In this document: one piece after another, positions 22,666 through 36,000 of the stretch
Layout: each line of letters begins with the position of its first letter
How positions within the stretch are numbered: the first letter of the stretch is position 1
Source of the DNA: Rhipicephalus microplus
Taxonomy: Eukaryota; Arthropoda; Arachnida; Ixodida; Ixodidae
DNA length: 64,000 bases
NCBI RefSeq assembly: GCF_043290135.1
Contig: NC_134710.1
Location: forward strand, 283,803,276-283,867,275
Direction: 5' to 3'
The notes under the pieces: generated by a model
Database searches by the model: none
What the model saw: the letters and a program-made list of their open reading frames with translations, nothing else
What the model was told of the DNA's origin: nothing
Made by a program: the position numbers and the translations under genes

Positions 22666-24924
22666 GCATCGAGCTGCTGCCGCGTAAGTTGATCGAACAG
22701 TAGCTCTCGTCAGTGACAGCGTTCATTTCATGTAAAGAACAAATATTTTGCGATCCCGCAACATTTACGGTACCGTCTAAGAAATAGAATGGTGTAGTTG
22801 GGGGCTATGTCGACATAGTGAGGGCACGCGGTGCTTGTAGGGTTAGTGAAATATGCCACTCAACATTTCATTTGCTTCGACGTCTCGTGTTTGGTGAATA
22901 ATTAATCCTTTGTGATTCATAATCACCGGCGACCCTTCAGTTTCCAATGGCTCGATAGGTCTTTCCTTGGCTACGTGTAAATAAATGCCTCTTTGTAATC
23001 TGTATACGATTTGCAGGTGTGGCAAGGGACGGCGACGCTATGCCACGTGATGACACGCGACCAGCTTATTACGAAGAGACGTTCACAATACACTTTTTGT
23101 GCATTCCAATGAATTAGTGTATATTGAAAAGCTGTGAAGAAGTAACGAGTATGTGGGTCACATCTTTTCAATTTGATTTCGCAAAGCCTTCACGCAAAGT
23201 GGAACTATGTTTTAACAACCATTCACCGGATAATTTTTAAAAGCAGCTGGTGGCATCTTAATCTGCTTTAAACATTCTATCGGTGACCTAGTCAGCCGAA
23301 TGATCAGTCTGATCGATCAGTTGCTGTGCTGACTAATCAGAAAATAACTGAATATTTGGCCACTTGCTACCAATAACTGAGTGTGTAAAGTGATTATTCG
23401 ACGGACACCTTTAGTCATCACTGTCATTACTTTCATTACCTTTTCGAACTGAATTCTTCAGCAAGTGATTCGTTTTCGCGGAACCTAATAGTTAGGCAGT
23501 GAAGGGGGTCGGTATTCCTCAACCCGAGGCTGAATTCAAAATACTTGACCAGTACGTAGCCTGACCAAGCACTACATACGCCGTATACAAATGACAGAAC
23601 TCGTACTAGCCTTTCTGGTTTAATTATATAAAACTGGTGAAAGAGATCTAGTGAAAAAATTAATAATAGTTAAACATAGTTTGCAAAACTATACGAGATC
23701 ATAGCCTTCCTATAAAAGAATACGCTCACGCAGTGCTTTTACAAATGGGCAAGTCGTTTTGTAAGCAACAAACAACTGAGCAAGCTGCTTGCCAACAGCT
23801 GCTCGCACTGCTGGGACGACGTAAATGCATCCGCGGAGACATTCACTAGAAGTTCGTAGAAATGCTCTCCAGAATTACTAGAGGTTGCATAAATGTGCTG
23901 CTTTTTATTTTTGTACCCCGCAATAATGGTAGGGTTCGGTCTTGTATGATAGCTTCGTTCATTTTCGTTTTCGTTATGTGAAAACACTTCAAAGCATGCA
24001 GTTCTCGCTAGAAGACAACAATCTGCTTTCGCACATTGTGTTGCTTCATTGTTTTGTCGATAATTTCATCACCTTTTTCGTTTGCATGGTTTGAAGATTT
24101 GAGGTAGTCATTCCATTGTTTGTAACAAAAAATAAAAAATGGATAAAAAAGTGCTCTAGGAAGATTTCGAACGCGTAAGCGTGAGCGTGATTTGTCACGA
24201 AACATTCACGCTCGCCTGGCTGCCCCTGATTCTAGCAGAGGGATGCCGTTTTGTTGTATTGCAACCACACGACTTGATTGAGTGTGAACGTTCAAATGAA
24301 AATCACACCCCTTCCTGGTAGTCTTGACGAAAGCGCACTGAACTCGAGATTGTTATGTGATTCGCGGTGAACAAAAAATAAATGAGGAAAACATGAATAT
24401 TGAGTTGGTTAGAAATCAGCGAAGCAAAATCAATGAACAGGGCGTTCGAAGGGAGGTAATACCAGTATTTTCACTATAATGAATACTTTACGGAAAAGTA
24501 CGGCTTAGGCGCTGCTAGCGTATTTATTCTGAGCAATCGCTTCTTTTTACCATACCAAAATTGATAGCCTGAATATAGAAAAAGGCAAATAAACCTCAAA
24601 ATTTATTACACTTTTGTACCCCTTAGTCTTAAAAGGCGTACAGTCTTTCCCAAGCAGCTATTAGGCTTTGAATGATTCTTTTAAATGAACAATAAAATGT
24701 TATTGCCTTACTTGTTCTGACTATTTATAGCTAACGCATCTTTAACGCATTTTTATAAACTTGACGTCAGCAGTGTTTGCACGCCTTGACGACCTGCCGC
24801 TTTTCTAAAAATTAATTTAGGAATGCCGGAAAAATCGAGCTTCACGCCGAAAAGCGATGAATGCCCCACTGAACTTTCTGCGATCGACCCACCTCGTCGA
24901 ACGATTGTGACATTCTAGTGTGTG
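22666..24924. other. AT-rich stretch, no gene recognised
   Basis: 2.2 kb with no supported exon or repeat. Confidence 0.4.
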
Positions 24925-25110
24925 TGCTCCGCTACCCACCCACTTTCTTTCTCTCTCTCATCCCGTTTTCCTTACTTTTTTTCCCATTCCCTCTTCCCTA
25001 GTGCTGGGTAGCAAACCAAATACTTGCTTTCCGGCTAACCTCCCTACCTTTCTTCATACCATATATATCTCTCTCTTTGCTGATGAACGTTCTTCCAGTC
25101 ATTACAAATT
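24925..25110 (+). mobile_element. LINE 3' UTR fragment (LINE-B type)
   Basis: Pyrimidine-rich, with ctgggtagcaaaccaaatac and ccggctaacctccctacctt, as in the 3' UTR of LINE B and at 21745-21945. A severely 5'-truncated insertion. Confidence 0.55.
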
Positions 25111-25339
25111 GTTTCTCTGGCGTAGATTTTTCTGGCGCACTCATTTATAACTGCTTCCTACATAATTCATTCTAGGAAACGGTTAGTTTGAGTGGGGATT
25201 GATTTGAGTTTTTCGTTTAGGCGGCGAGAGTGGCAACTTTGAATAATTCGCGTCCAACTTTATTGCAAGGAACACTGAATGATTTAGCCTGACTGTTTTC
25301 ATTAGAGAAGTCTAAAGAGGAGCACTACGAACTCTTCAT

Positions 25340-25520
25340 CTAATCCGGGCAGCAGCGGCTGCATTTTCGATGAAGGCGAAAATGCTGTAGGCCCATGTGC
25401 TCAGATTTGGATGCACGTTAAAGAACTCCAGGTGCTCTAGATTTGCGGAGCCCTTCACTAGGGCGTCTTTCATATTGATATGGTGATTTTGAAACGGTAA
25501 ACCCCACATATCATAAATCA
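25340..25520 (+). repeat. Ruka-like SINE, 5'-truncated and diverged
   Basis: Contains ggctgcattttcgatgaagg, gcccatgtgctcagatttgg and cacgttaaagaactcc, and ends in aaaccccacatatcataaatca. Confidence 0.8.
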
Positions 25521-26499
25521 ATTGAACTCTTCGTTAGAACACAACATTGACCTCGATTCTACGCCGCAGCTTTCTTAACCGGTGTCATGCAATGATACCT
25601 ATTGTTCGTGAAGTAGACTGTCTTGGTCTGATGTGTAAGAAAAGTGGTTTTAAAGGTAGCGTTGCCAATTTACCCTTCTCACGTCATACCATTAAAGTTG
25701 TCTAATGGGATGCTAACCGATAATCATAACACGTCACTTTGAACGGCTAGATAAACAGTCTGCAATTTTGAATGTATTCGTGTTTAGCGCCTTAAACTTC
25801 AACTTTTAGGTATAGTACAGCTATAGTCACAAAAAACATGGCCAGGCAGAAACGCCTACAGTGGAGAGCCATTTCAATCTGAAGGCCGTGCGGGGGGGAA
25901 CAACAGCTCAAAAGGATAAACACATCAGATTACTGGATCCTCGAAATTAGGCCCACCACTTGGAGTCTCTTGGCGTGACGTGGACTGGGAAAAGCGCATT
26001 AACGAAGGCGTCCCGTGTCTTACTGATTTCAGGCAACAGCTCCGTCCTCTGAAAGACTATAACATGACTCTTACTTAGGTATCGCTAGGACAATACCCCA
26101 TGACACATTTACGTTCCACCCAAGAGTAAACTTCCCACGAAAATGACTTGCACGCTGCATACGCGAGTTATGCGTCATTGTGACCTCGGCGCATCGTTAT
26201 TTATAGCACAGTGTGCTGTTTCAGTTAAAGCCACGCTGGGTGATTTTGTATTTTTCTTTCACGTTTGCGTTTCAGGCATCGCTCCTGTCAGAGTGCGAGC
26301 TTTGGGCTCTTGTATGAGTGCCGCCGCATGCGAGGTCTGCATTTTTTTACACTCACAATGACAGCTGGCAGGGGTCACCGGCAGCCTACATGGAGCAACA
26401 TGTTCGCAAAGACTCGTTTTTGTGAGAAATTGACCCGCCTCGCGTCTTCCGCTCAATGCTCGATCTGACAGCAGCGCGACTGCATATGTGATTGTTGCA
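25521..26499. other. No gene recognised
   Basis: No supported feature. The last part before LINE B may include decayed ORF1 sequence. Confidence 0.35.
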
Positions 26500-26559
26500 C
26501 GAGGTGATCGGTGTGCGAACATACGTGACTGTCTCGATCAACGAGGCATGTCGATGTAG

Positions 26560-27534
26560 CCAGCAACCGATACATGTAGCGCCGACCATTGCCGTTGCTC
26601 AGCACTTCCAAGATGTTGGATAACATCAATGTTCGCACCTGATGGCCGCGACTCTACGGCAGGCGTCATTTACGACGTCGACATTTCCATCAGCGAAAGT
26701 GACTGCTGCTCTCATCAAACCGGTGTCTGCAGAACTTACTATACTGCAAGCTCGTCGCCTTGGCAAATCACGCTGCGTGAAGCTCGTGTTCAAGGGTTAC
26801 AGCCTTCCATCGCAAGTAAAGGTCGGCCATTTTCGACACACAGTGCGACCCTTTGTACCGAAGCCCCTTCAATGCCGGAAATGTTATAGATTGGGACATG
26901 TCAGTGCTGTTTGTACAAACCTGGCTGTGTGCTCGCTATGCTCAGAATGACATAGCACAGGCGCTTACCAGGCAGAACTTCGAAAATGTCAAAACTGTCA
27001 TGGCCCTCACGAAGCATCTTCAAAAGATTGCCCAATCATGAAAAAGGAAATGCAAGTGTTGAGGCAAATGGTCCGGGATGGCTCAACTCACAGGGAGGCC
27101 GCTGCCCAAGTACGACGCCAGCGGTCTCGTCGCCGGAGGCCCCTGAGGAGACCCAGTGCTAAGCAAGGATTGAACCTCACCAAATGACCACCGGCATACC
27201 ACCTCAAGCGTCCAGACACGCCGACAACAAATCCTCCAAGCAAGACAAGAGCATCACCGGCTCGCCTGAAGCATGGCCAGCGCTGCCAACGATAGACCCG
27301 CCGTTTGAGCCACAGCATCACTCGTCTACAATCAGTTCGGAACGAGAATGCGGTGATAGTCGCGACAACGAAATCGTAGCCATGGTAAAGGCCCTTGTGA
27401 ATACCATTCGAATGCTCCTCACTAGCATTGACAGTCCGGCTGCTAAGAGTGCGCTTCAGTTAGTGGATGCGCTGAAGCCGGTGCTGTCAAGTCTGGAAAG
27501 GCACCATGGCTCCGCCTCTGCAAGCCTTTCGTAA
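26560..27534 (+). pseudogene. LINE B ORF1 (gag-like, zinc knuckles), broken
   Basis: Pieces in different frames: DSTAGVIYDVDISISESD (26650s), KSRCVKLVFKGYSLPSQVKV, then a CCHC knuckle in PLQCRKCYRLGHVSAVC (26865-26915). After a TGA at about 26948 a second knuckle follows, KCQNCHGPHEASSKDCP, then a basic region rich in Arg. The last part (27184-27534) is in another frame and is Ser/Pro-rich, with a helical segment near the end. Such ORF1 proteins bind element RNA. ORF1 ends 29 bases inside the start of ORF2 (ATG at 27506), a usual overlap for these LINEs. At least two frameshifts and one stop. Confidence 0.8.
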
Positions 27535-30079
27535 AGAGGTCAAAGGAGCTTCGATATTTCAGTGGAATGCCCGAGGCCTCAAGCCATGCATTTCTGATAT
27601 CCGACAATTTGTGTTTAAAAACCAGTTTCCAATTATTATTATCTGTGAGCCAAGGCTACACAATGCAATAAGACTATCCAGGTACGAAGCCTTCAAGTCC
27701 GCTACCTACAACGAACAGAGTAACGTCATTGTATATATCAGATGCGACCTTACCTATATCGAGCACCGTGTAGCACCTCACGATGACAACCAGTATGTCT
27801 GCTTGACAGTTAAACGTAGAGACCTCAATTTCACGCTTGTAGGCGCATATATGTCACCTTCAAACCGTCTTGAACTGAAAGACTACGTGCACTGTTAACA
27901 GCCACACCTGGACCATGGATCATCACCGGAGGTTTCAACGCTCACCACCCACTATGGGGAAGTCAGAAGACAGACAGTCGCGAAAGGCAAGTATTCTCCT
28001 TTGCTCTGGAGCAGCAGCTGCTTTGTGTAAACGACGGAAGCCCAACGTTTCTACGGGGAACTACATACAGCAGCTGCCTTGACTTGACATTTGTGTCACG
28101 AAGCCTAAATGGAAAGGTCAAGTGGTTCGCAGACTATGAAACTCATGGAAGCGACCACATACCAACTTATTTGAAGATCAAGGGCCTGGAAAAATCACCA
28201 AACTACGACACATCGACTCGCATCGACTGGACAAAGTTCAGGTCACTGACGGAAAAGAGGTGTCAAGAAAATAAAGCGCCTCCTCTTGACACCCTCGAGG
28301 ATATGATTAGAGGTGCTACTCAAGAAGCGACCTATCATATTCAACATACTTCAGAATATTGTTAACATCAAGCGGAATTGGAACGGCTCAGAGCGATCCG
28401 TCGTCGCGCAGAAAGAAGATATAGGCGCAATAAGTCCATTCACAACTTGAGGGAGGCAAGGCGCCTACAGAAAAAAATTCAGCGGCGAATCATTTCACTT
28501 CAGTCCTTTCGCTGGAAATATCTGTGCGAATCTTTGGATCCACACAAGTCTTTGACGCAGACATGGAGGATTGTTCGTGGCCTACGAACATCACCACATC
28601 AACATCGCCCCTTCAATTGTCTTTCTCTCCACCAAGGCCGCACGGAAATTGAAGTAGCAGAAGATTTCTGCATGAAAGTTGCCTGTCAGGCGTCCGTGTG
28701 CACCACGCGCCACATAGAAAACGCTCCAGTTTTCAGAGATTCAAGAGTGGACACCTTTTTCTCTCTAGAGGAAATACAAGCGGCCTTGACGGCATGCAAA
28801 CGATCTTCATCGCCTGGTCCGGATGGGATCACGTACATGGCTCTTTGCAACCTCGGAGAAGCAGCTCGGCGGGCCCTTCAATCCGTGTACAACGACTCGT
28901 AGAGCAGCGGATTTATCCCTCATACATGGAAATCTGGCCGCTTCGTCCCTGTGCTTAAACCAGGTAAATCTCCTCTGCACTTGACCTCTTATCGCACCAT
29001 CGCGCTTACCAGCTGTTTCGGGAAAGTAATGGAGAGGATGATTTTGACTCGCCTAGAGTGGTACCTGGAGCACCACGAGGTATACTCTCATGCTATGACA
29101 GGCTTTCGGCGTGGGCGGTCCGCAATTGATAACGTTATAGACCTGGTCTCATCTGTTCAGCATCAAAAAAGACTGAAACGTTTATCTGCGGAGTTGTTCT
29201 TGGACATGAAAGGTGCATACGAAAACGTATCACATGAAGCCATTCTGGATGTCATGGAAAATGTTGGATTAGGGGGTCGGGTTTACCAATGGATCCACAG
29301 CTATCTGAAAGGCAGAACTTTCTTTCTACAGACAGAGAATGACACAACAACGCACCATTGCAACCGTCGTGGTGTGCCTCAAGGCGGTGTTCTTAGCCCC
29401 ACACTTTTCAATCTAGCGCTACTCGGCCTGGTTGACGCACTTCCCGAACCTGTCCATCTATCAATATATGCAGATGACATCTGCATCTGGGCGTCAGGCG
29501 TAACACGCCTTCATTAGCGTGCCCGGCTTCAAAGAGTGGCTCCAATAGCGACAAAATACCTGGAAGAACGGGGACTAGAGCTGTCATCAGAGTATTAAAG
29601 TTAACGGACACACGATCAACTACGTGAAAACCCACTGATTCCTCGGAGTCATGGTTGATCGCAACCTCTCTTGAAGCCCTCACATCGCCCACATGAAAAT
29701 TAAACTCACCATGATCACCCACGTACTGAGGTTTCTTGCTGAAAAAACGTGGGGTGCATCGGTACGAGTAATGCTCCAACTCTACATTGTTCTGTTCCTC
29801 GGTTATATGCGATACAGCTTACCCGTGCTTTGCGGGATCCGAAGAACAAACTTGCGCGTCCTTCAGTCGATCCAAGTCCAAGCACTGAGAATATGCCTTG
29901 GTCTACCGAGATGCGCGTCTACAGCAGCGACAGTCATCATTGCGCGTGATTATCCTGTCAACGCATACATCCGCATAGACGCTTTGAGAATGCACATAAG
30001 AATTTCGCTCGGCTTCCATCTCATCACCTCGCCTCACTTCGAACTTCCAGGCCCCACACAGCGTTCAGCGCAACTGTAG
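27506..30079 (+). pseudogene. LINE B endonuclease and reverse transcriptase (broken)
   Basis: The endonuclease has IFQWNARGLKP, the ICEPRL motif (Glu), a GGFNAHHPLWG block where the family has GDFN, and GSDHIPTYL. The catalytic Asp of GDFN is Gly here (codon 27931-27933). The RT has SSPGPDGI, RTIALTSCFGKVMERM, TGFRRGRSAIDN, FLDMKGAYENV (catalytic Asp), GVPQGGVLSPTLFN and YADDICIWASG (catalytic pair near 29466). Breaks: a frameshift near 27895, in-frame stops at 28363 and 28900, a stop at 29515, then loss of sequence and several stops at 29590-29680, and a frameshift near 30080. The thumb resumes at 29693. Confidence 0.9.
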
Positions 30080-30093
30080 CTCAGCATTGCGCA

Positions 30094-31128
30094 GTGCTTC
30101 CATTGCACTTCACGCTTGCAGCACAGCCGCCGATACCTTTATGGTGCCTACACCCACTCAAAGCTCTTCTAACAATTCCTGGCATCCAAAATAAGAAGTC
30201 GTCGCATCTAGCCCAGGCCAGATTATTCTTCCTGCTAGAGAAGCACAACGGATGCCTTCACATTTACACGGATGGCTCGGTGTCTTCAGTAAGCTCTGCA
30301 GGGGCGGTGGTTATTCCCGCGAGGCACATCACAATTAAATTCATGACATCACATTTGACGTCGTCGACAGCTTCAGAGCTCGCCACCATTCGTGCAGCTC
30401 TGGAGTTTATAGTGAAAGAACCTTCGGTAATTTGGTCTATCTTCTCGGACTCGAAGGCATCTCTTCAATGTCTTACGTCACCCTTTTGCCATGGACCTAA
30501 TGAACAGTTAGTAGCTGAAATAAGGCTTCTTCATCACCAAGCAATCAAAAAACAGCACAGTATAGTGTATCAGTGGATACCAGGTCATTTCGGTATATAT
30601 GGCAATGACCGCGCAGATGAGGCCGCTAGATATGCACACGATGGTACCCAATACACAGCCATCCCGTTCTCAAGAACCGACGCAGCTACAAGACTTCGTT
30701 CGCTTGCACGTGACCTCACACTGGTACAGTGGAACTCTACAGCCTTCACAAACGCGCGCCTGCAGAACTTGGGCCCCGATCTGCAGCTTCGTCTTCCCCC
30801 AAGGATATCTCGAGCTGAGGAGACTCTTCTATGCCACCTGTGGCTTGGAGTGGCCTTCACGAACGCATACTCTTATCTCATCGGGATGGTCAGCTCTCCT
30901 ATATGCACTTACTGCAGTTGCGAAGAAACCATCGCGCACCTTCTGTGTGAGTGCACCCATTTCAACGCGCAAAGACAAGAACTCACTGCAGCTCTGGATA
31001 TACTGGATGATCGGCCTTTGTCGGAACAAAAGATTCTGGGTCATTGGCCGAGCCCATCCTCAGCCCAGAAGGCTTTGAAAGCTTTGCTGCGCTTTTTGCG
31101 GACAACTGGCCTCAGAGACAGACTTTAG
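30094..31128 (+). pseudogene. LINE B RNase H and C-terminal knuckle (open segment)
   Basis: An uninterrupted 344-codon frame. RNase H motifs are complete: YTDGS (D60), SELATIRAAL (E95), FSDSKASLQ (D119), then WIPGHFGIYGNDRADEAARY (His165 and Asp175). These residues bind the two metals that cut RNA in RNA-DNA hybrids. A C-terminal knuckle follows (C271, C274, H282, C287), then a helical tail. The frame is shifted relative to the upstream RT part, and the apparent start codon is only the first Met after the shift. It is the best preserved part of the element. Confidence 0.9.
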
Positions 31129-31559
31129 TGTCTTATACTCTTTGATGTTGCCTTTCCTTTGTCGCAATTTTTTTGTAATTTCTCTCTCTCTTCGCAACAT
31201 TTTTTTTAACATCTTTCATTCCCCTCACCCCTTTCCCCAGCACAGTGTATCCAGCCGGTCTAAGAACTGGCTAACCTCCCTGTCTTTCCGCTTAAACTTT
31301 CTTCCTCCTCCTTCCTCCGACTATTGCGAATGCCACTCAAAGACAGTCATCGCAACGGGTCGTACGGTGTTACGCTGGGAATGGCAGGGCTCAAGGCTTA
31401 TTTCGCGGAATGCGCGTAGATGAATCGGTGTGACGGGAGGAATTGATAGCCTGCACGTTACGTCATGAACGCGCAATGTGGCTCCAAAATGGCTACTGAG
31501 ATGACGTCAAGGAAGTATAGTCAAGTGCTGAATAACCCTGTTTTGGTATGATATCGACG

Positions 31560-31690
31560 TCGATGGAACCTTAATGGGCCTCTGTGCACGAATAAAGGAA
31601 AGCTCAGGACCGGGAGAATTCGCGGAATATGAAAGAAGCCTTTGCCCAGCATTGGACGTCGTCATGCTGCTGCTGATGATAATGCAACAA
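31560..31690 (+). mobile_element. Probable RTE-type LINE 3' end
   Basis: The ending agaagcctttgcccagcatt, then ggacgtcgtcatgctgctgc, then a tgatgataatg tail resembles the common arthropod RTE 3' end (aggcctttgcccagcagtgg, then a gctgatgatg-type tail). No coding part is left. Family placement is by resemblance. Confidence 0.5.
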
Positions 31691-32760
31691 TAATGAAGGA
31701 ACCATCATGTGATGTATTGTTAATAGCAGCGTCACATCACAAAGTTCACGTCTCAACATGTTGCTGCTCTATCGTGGCTTATTAATGGATGCCAAAGTTT
31801 CCAACCAACCAACTGCAAGTCATTTGCAGGAAATCTCGAGTACACTTATTTTTCTACTTCCCATACAACTTTTATCAGGACATGGCAGGGCATGGAGCCA
31901 TCGCCACACTGACGCAAGTAGATAATAGCAGCGGGAGACAACGCTGTGCTCGTACCATAGGTATACCTCTGCTATGCTTGGCTAACTGAAACAAACTTCT
32001 AATAATCCAGATTTTAATATTGTGTAGTTATGCATTTTTTACCGTAATTGAATTACGAGCGACTGCGGCAACAGTAAGACGAACAGAGCTCCTCATGTTA
32101 CAGAGCGCCTTGCACTCGCGCTGCCTCTGCTCACAAGCCGGAACCATTTCTACGGCACATTTCACCCTGGATTCTTACGAGCTGTCAGAAAATTCAGCAC
32201 CGCATACCTGCATTTTCTTTTTTCCAGCGACATTGAAGTACAACACGGGTACCCCACCTCCGCACGAGTGAACTAAGAATGTCCGACTAAGATGCGTCAG
32301 CTGTCGGATTATCCCAAATCCATGCATAGCAATGACGTGTAAAGGCTTTCAGTTCTTACGTTTACGGTAAATATACACAGAGTTGGATGTCCTTGTGCAT
32401 ATGCGCCGTCAATGCCTAATAAATGTACGAGGGCGTCGCTGTGTGTCGTTTTAGCGCGTAATCTTGTTTGGCTCGTGTTGCGCACCGAAGGAATCGGCAG
32501 CTCAGCACCCATTCGTCTAAACTTACAATTTGTCGGGCCGCCGAAGCAAAGCAGAGCCGTTTGTGGCAGACGGAAGCTAGATTATTATCTTTTTTGCGTA
32601 CGTTACCCTGTCGTTAACACAAGCACGTGCTGTAAGTCAGGAGTTTAAGAGATATTGATGATGTAACCACGCAGCCGAATAATGCGTTTTTTTTCAATGG
32701 TATTGGTGTCGAAAAGCGTCTGTGGGAACACAAGGTAAAATGTTACACTTGAGAGGGATT
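31691..32760. other. No gene recognised
   Basis: No supported ORF or repeat. Confidence 0.4.
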
Positions 32761-33003
32761 TGATTGATTGATATGTGGGGTATAACATCTCTAGACCACC
32801 ATATAATTATGAGAGACGCCGCAGTGGAGGGCTCCGAAAATTTCGACCACCTGGGGTTCTTTAACGTGCGCCTAAATATGAGCACACGGGCCTACAGCAT
32901 TTTCGCCTCTATTGAAAATGCAGCCGCCGCAGGCAGGATGTGATCGCGCGACCTGCGGGTCTACAAGCCGGGTACCTTAGCCACTAGACCACCGCGGCGG
33001 GGC
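32761..33003 (-). repeat. Ruka-like SINE, near full length
   Basis: On the minus strand it starts gccccgccgcggtggtctag with an A box (gtggctaaggtacccggc), a B box weakened to gcgcgatcacatcctgcc, and the body and 3' end with atgtggggtataacatctc on the plus strand. A tgattgattgat tail is present. Confidence 0.9.
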
Positions 33004-36000
33004 ACACATTTGGGAGAGAGCTCGAGTAAAAAAAAGGGGGGGGGGTGAGTGAAAGGGACCCAGCAACACTTCTTCTAGTAGCCTAATCTTCTAATGACTG
33101 CCATCGTCTAAAAGAGCTTATTGTCTTACGAATCGACCACCGAAGAAATTTTGTGAATCTGTGAAGTACTACCGAGTTTGGAGATATATCGCCCGCTTCA
33201 ATTTCGTACTAGTGAGTGCGCCAAAAACTACGCAAAGAGGGGGAGGGGGGTTGATTAGGGGGTGAGAAGGTAATTCTCGAAGATTCTAGGCAGACGCACA
33301 GAAAAAACAGCACGCGAAGTGTTAGAGGCGGCGTTTTTTTATAGAAAACAACGAGCACAGCTGTGCAAGAGCACCTTCGCTATATTTGTTTTCTGGTGAA
33401 GTTAATTCATTGACTGTAGGCTGTAAGCAGAAAGAAGGAAAGAAAGAAATGTGCGTCTTGATATCATGTGCTGTTGGCTTCTTGATATTGGGAAGCATGT
33501 GCCACTTGTATGTATTCAGAGCATTCATGCGATGATTAAACAGTTGGAAGTGAGCACTGTACGTGATTGGTACCTAGGTGTGTGGTTGTGTGCGTGTGTG
33601 AATGTGCTGTGTGTCTGTGCTCTAATTATAATTCGTAAAGTAAGTCCCTTCGTCAGCAGGCGTCATGTCCTTGGGCACTTTCCTTTCATTATGTTTTTTT
33701 CTTCTAACGCGCGGCTAACTTCTGTGCGATCGTGAGCGAGCGAGCGCGGGGCCATGGTCTAGCAGCGGCCACGGTAATATGCAGCTCAAATCAGCCAATC
33801 AGTCGTGGACATCAGGTTTAACGCGTGGTCAGCTGGTGTTATGGTATCAATTGTCAAGAGAACAGTGAATGGTTTCTAGCAGGATTTGATAACTATTTGA
33901 AAATTCCAGGCTGCATGAAGCGCTATAACGTTTGGCTCACGATGGAGTTCTGCAGAGCTTCGACGACCGATCAGTAACGTTTTCTGACCATGCTGAAACA
34001 GAAGTACTGTAGAGCCTCGTTAGGCTTTATCGTTCATAGTAGTGATAACGGTTGTATGGTGAAAGCGATTGGCGGATTAAAAGAAGTACGACCCGCTCCT
34101 AAAAACCAGAGCCTTGTCACAGGCTTTGTTATTTTTATGAGAATAGCCGCATGTCGTGTTGTTAGGAGTCTTTTTTGTGCTTACCTACATAGTGACCAAT
34201 GGTCTTACCACTCGTCTCAAGGTTTCTTTCTTTTTTTGTGTGAGGAACGCCATGTGGTCGCTATGACTTGAAGCATCGCCGTAAAATGAGAACTCTGTTT
34301 CAAAATCAGCTTCCAGGTTTGATTCCTCGTGTAAATGTGAATCGGCATGTTTTTTTTTTTCGAAACCTGACATCAAATTATTTTCTGAGTTGGCAGATAA
34401 ATGGTATATGGGAAAAGCGTTCTTTAAACTTTGAACGTAAGGTGAGATTTTGTTTAAATACTTCTCCGCCTCCCATCGCTTCCACTATCCCCCCCCCTCC
34501 CACCACTTTCATCTTCACTGTCCTGGCTCTTGCTAACTAAATTTTGTGATTTTGGCTTCTTAGCTCAGTCAAGTTCGATAATATCGCTGTAAACTAATAC
34601 AGAAATTCAGAAAAGACTATTAAAGCTTACATGCGCACTTTAAAACACAAGTACTGCAAAGTGTACCCACTTTTGCGGACGTTGTGAAACCAAGCGCGGG
34701 TGAACATTTTTATGAGTGGTGCGAGGGATTTTCCAACCGTCTGCGAACTATCGCAATGGTACAGGTACTTCCAACTGCATATTTGTTTGATAACTACAAC
34801 TTGTCTATCGAATTTGGTACGCAGTATAAAACTGAAAGGACTTCCTTCAAACACTCTGCCTATACTACGTTACCGTAACCATTAGGCCAATACTACCATT
34901 ACGAGACCTTCATTTTCCGTGCACGACTTCACCTGCATATACTCGGCAATACGTAGTCGAGATGTTACGAGACACCGTCACATACAAACGGCTCTGCTAG
35001 CGCGTTATCACCCCTTTATGACTTAGCACGACCATCCAAATAGGTCCACACGAACACTGTACCCCGCATTTTGTTCGGTGTACACCTAACGGAACGCGAC
35101 AACAGTCGTAAGAGCGAATTACGCCCATAGACACAGTCCCATAGACGACATGCGCCCAAATGCCTCGTGCGTCGCCCGTGCACAACAATAATGAACCCGT
35201 CGTTACACCGGCTCCGCTGTGGCCTCACTCGCATCGTTTCTGACCGAGGACGTGCGATCCACATAAAGACATCCTGATGCCAGCTTTCATGTCGCCCCTG
35301 TGCGAATGCCGAGAAAGAAAGCTCCCCGGCTCTCAAACTTAATTTGCACTCGACTCGCGGCCTATCTGCCCAGCCCCGACACAACATCTCTATCTCGGCT
35401 CGTGCCGAGATAGCGCATAATGTGTCGACGGGCATGTGAATTGAGAATCAGAAGACTAGCAGCATGGGTGTCCTTGCCGGCTTTGCACCTGCGCTAAACT
35501 GGGAAACCGGCTGTTGTCGCATCTCTATAGGCGCACACCTAGGCCGTGCGTGGCTTAGCGCACTTTAAGAAACCACGTTGATTGAGTCAGTGAAGGGGTC
35601 TACAAACGACCCTCGGGTTGCATATTAATCATGTGTGATATGCGGTTGCTGGACCCTGCGAGATGTTTATGAACGTATGAACTCTGAAAAGTCACTGATG
35701 CTTGCTTTAATGAATGATCGCAATCTCGTTCATGATCCGGCCCCAGAGTCACAATTAGCATAAAGCTCAAATGGTGTCCATACCGAAAGGACTTCTATAC
35801 TTTATCTGCAATATTTAACAACGCAAACAAGAAAAAGCATGTTAAACCACACGGATGGTGATCTGCCTCCCGCATACGCAAGATGTTTAGGCCCCATGCT
35901 ATAGACTATTTGAATGCTTAGCTTCTACCTTTCGCTTTCATTTTGAACAAGGCTCCTTTTCCACTTGCCAAAACGTCTTATTACAATACTTTATTTTCTT

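Larger units (their letters stand above)
26500..31330 (+). mobile_element. LINE B: I-like non-LTR retrotransposon (EN-RT-RNase H)
   Basis: The order is a gag-like ORF1 with zinc knuckles, then an ORF2 with AP endonuclease, RT, RNase H and a C-terminal knuckle, then a pyrimidine-rich 3' UTR containing taacctccctgtctttccg. An RNase H domain after RT with a zinc-knuckle ORF1 is the layout of the I-group LINEs. The 5' boundary is uncertain: ORF1 similarity decays upstream of about 26540. The element carries several frameshifts and stops, so it is inactive, but the RNase H segment is open over 344 codons. No target duplication was identified. Confidence 0.9.

Noticed and set aside
35016..35435. 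139-codon minus-strand ORF in a GC-richer patch
   Set aside because: No domain, no splice signals, composition explains the open frame. Not excluded, but not supportable.
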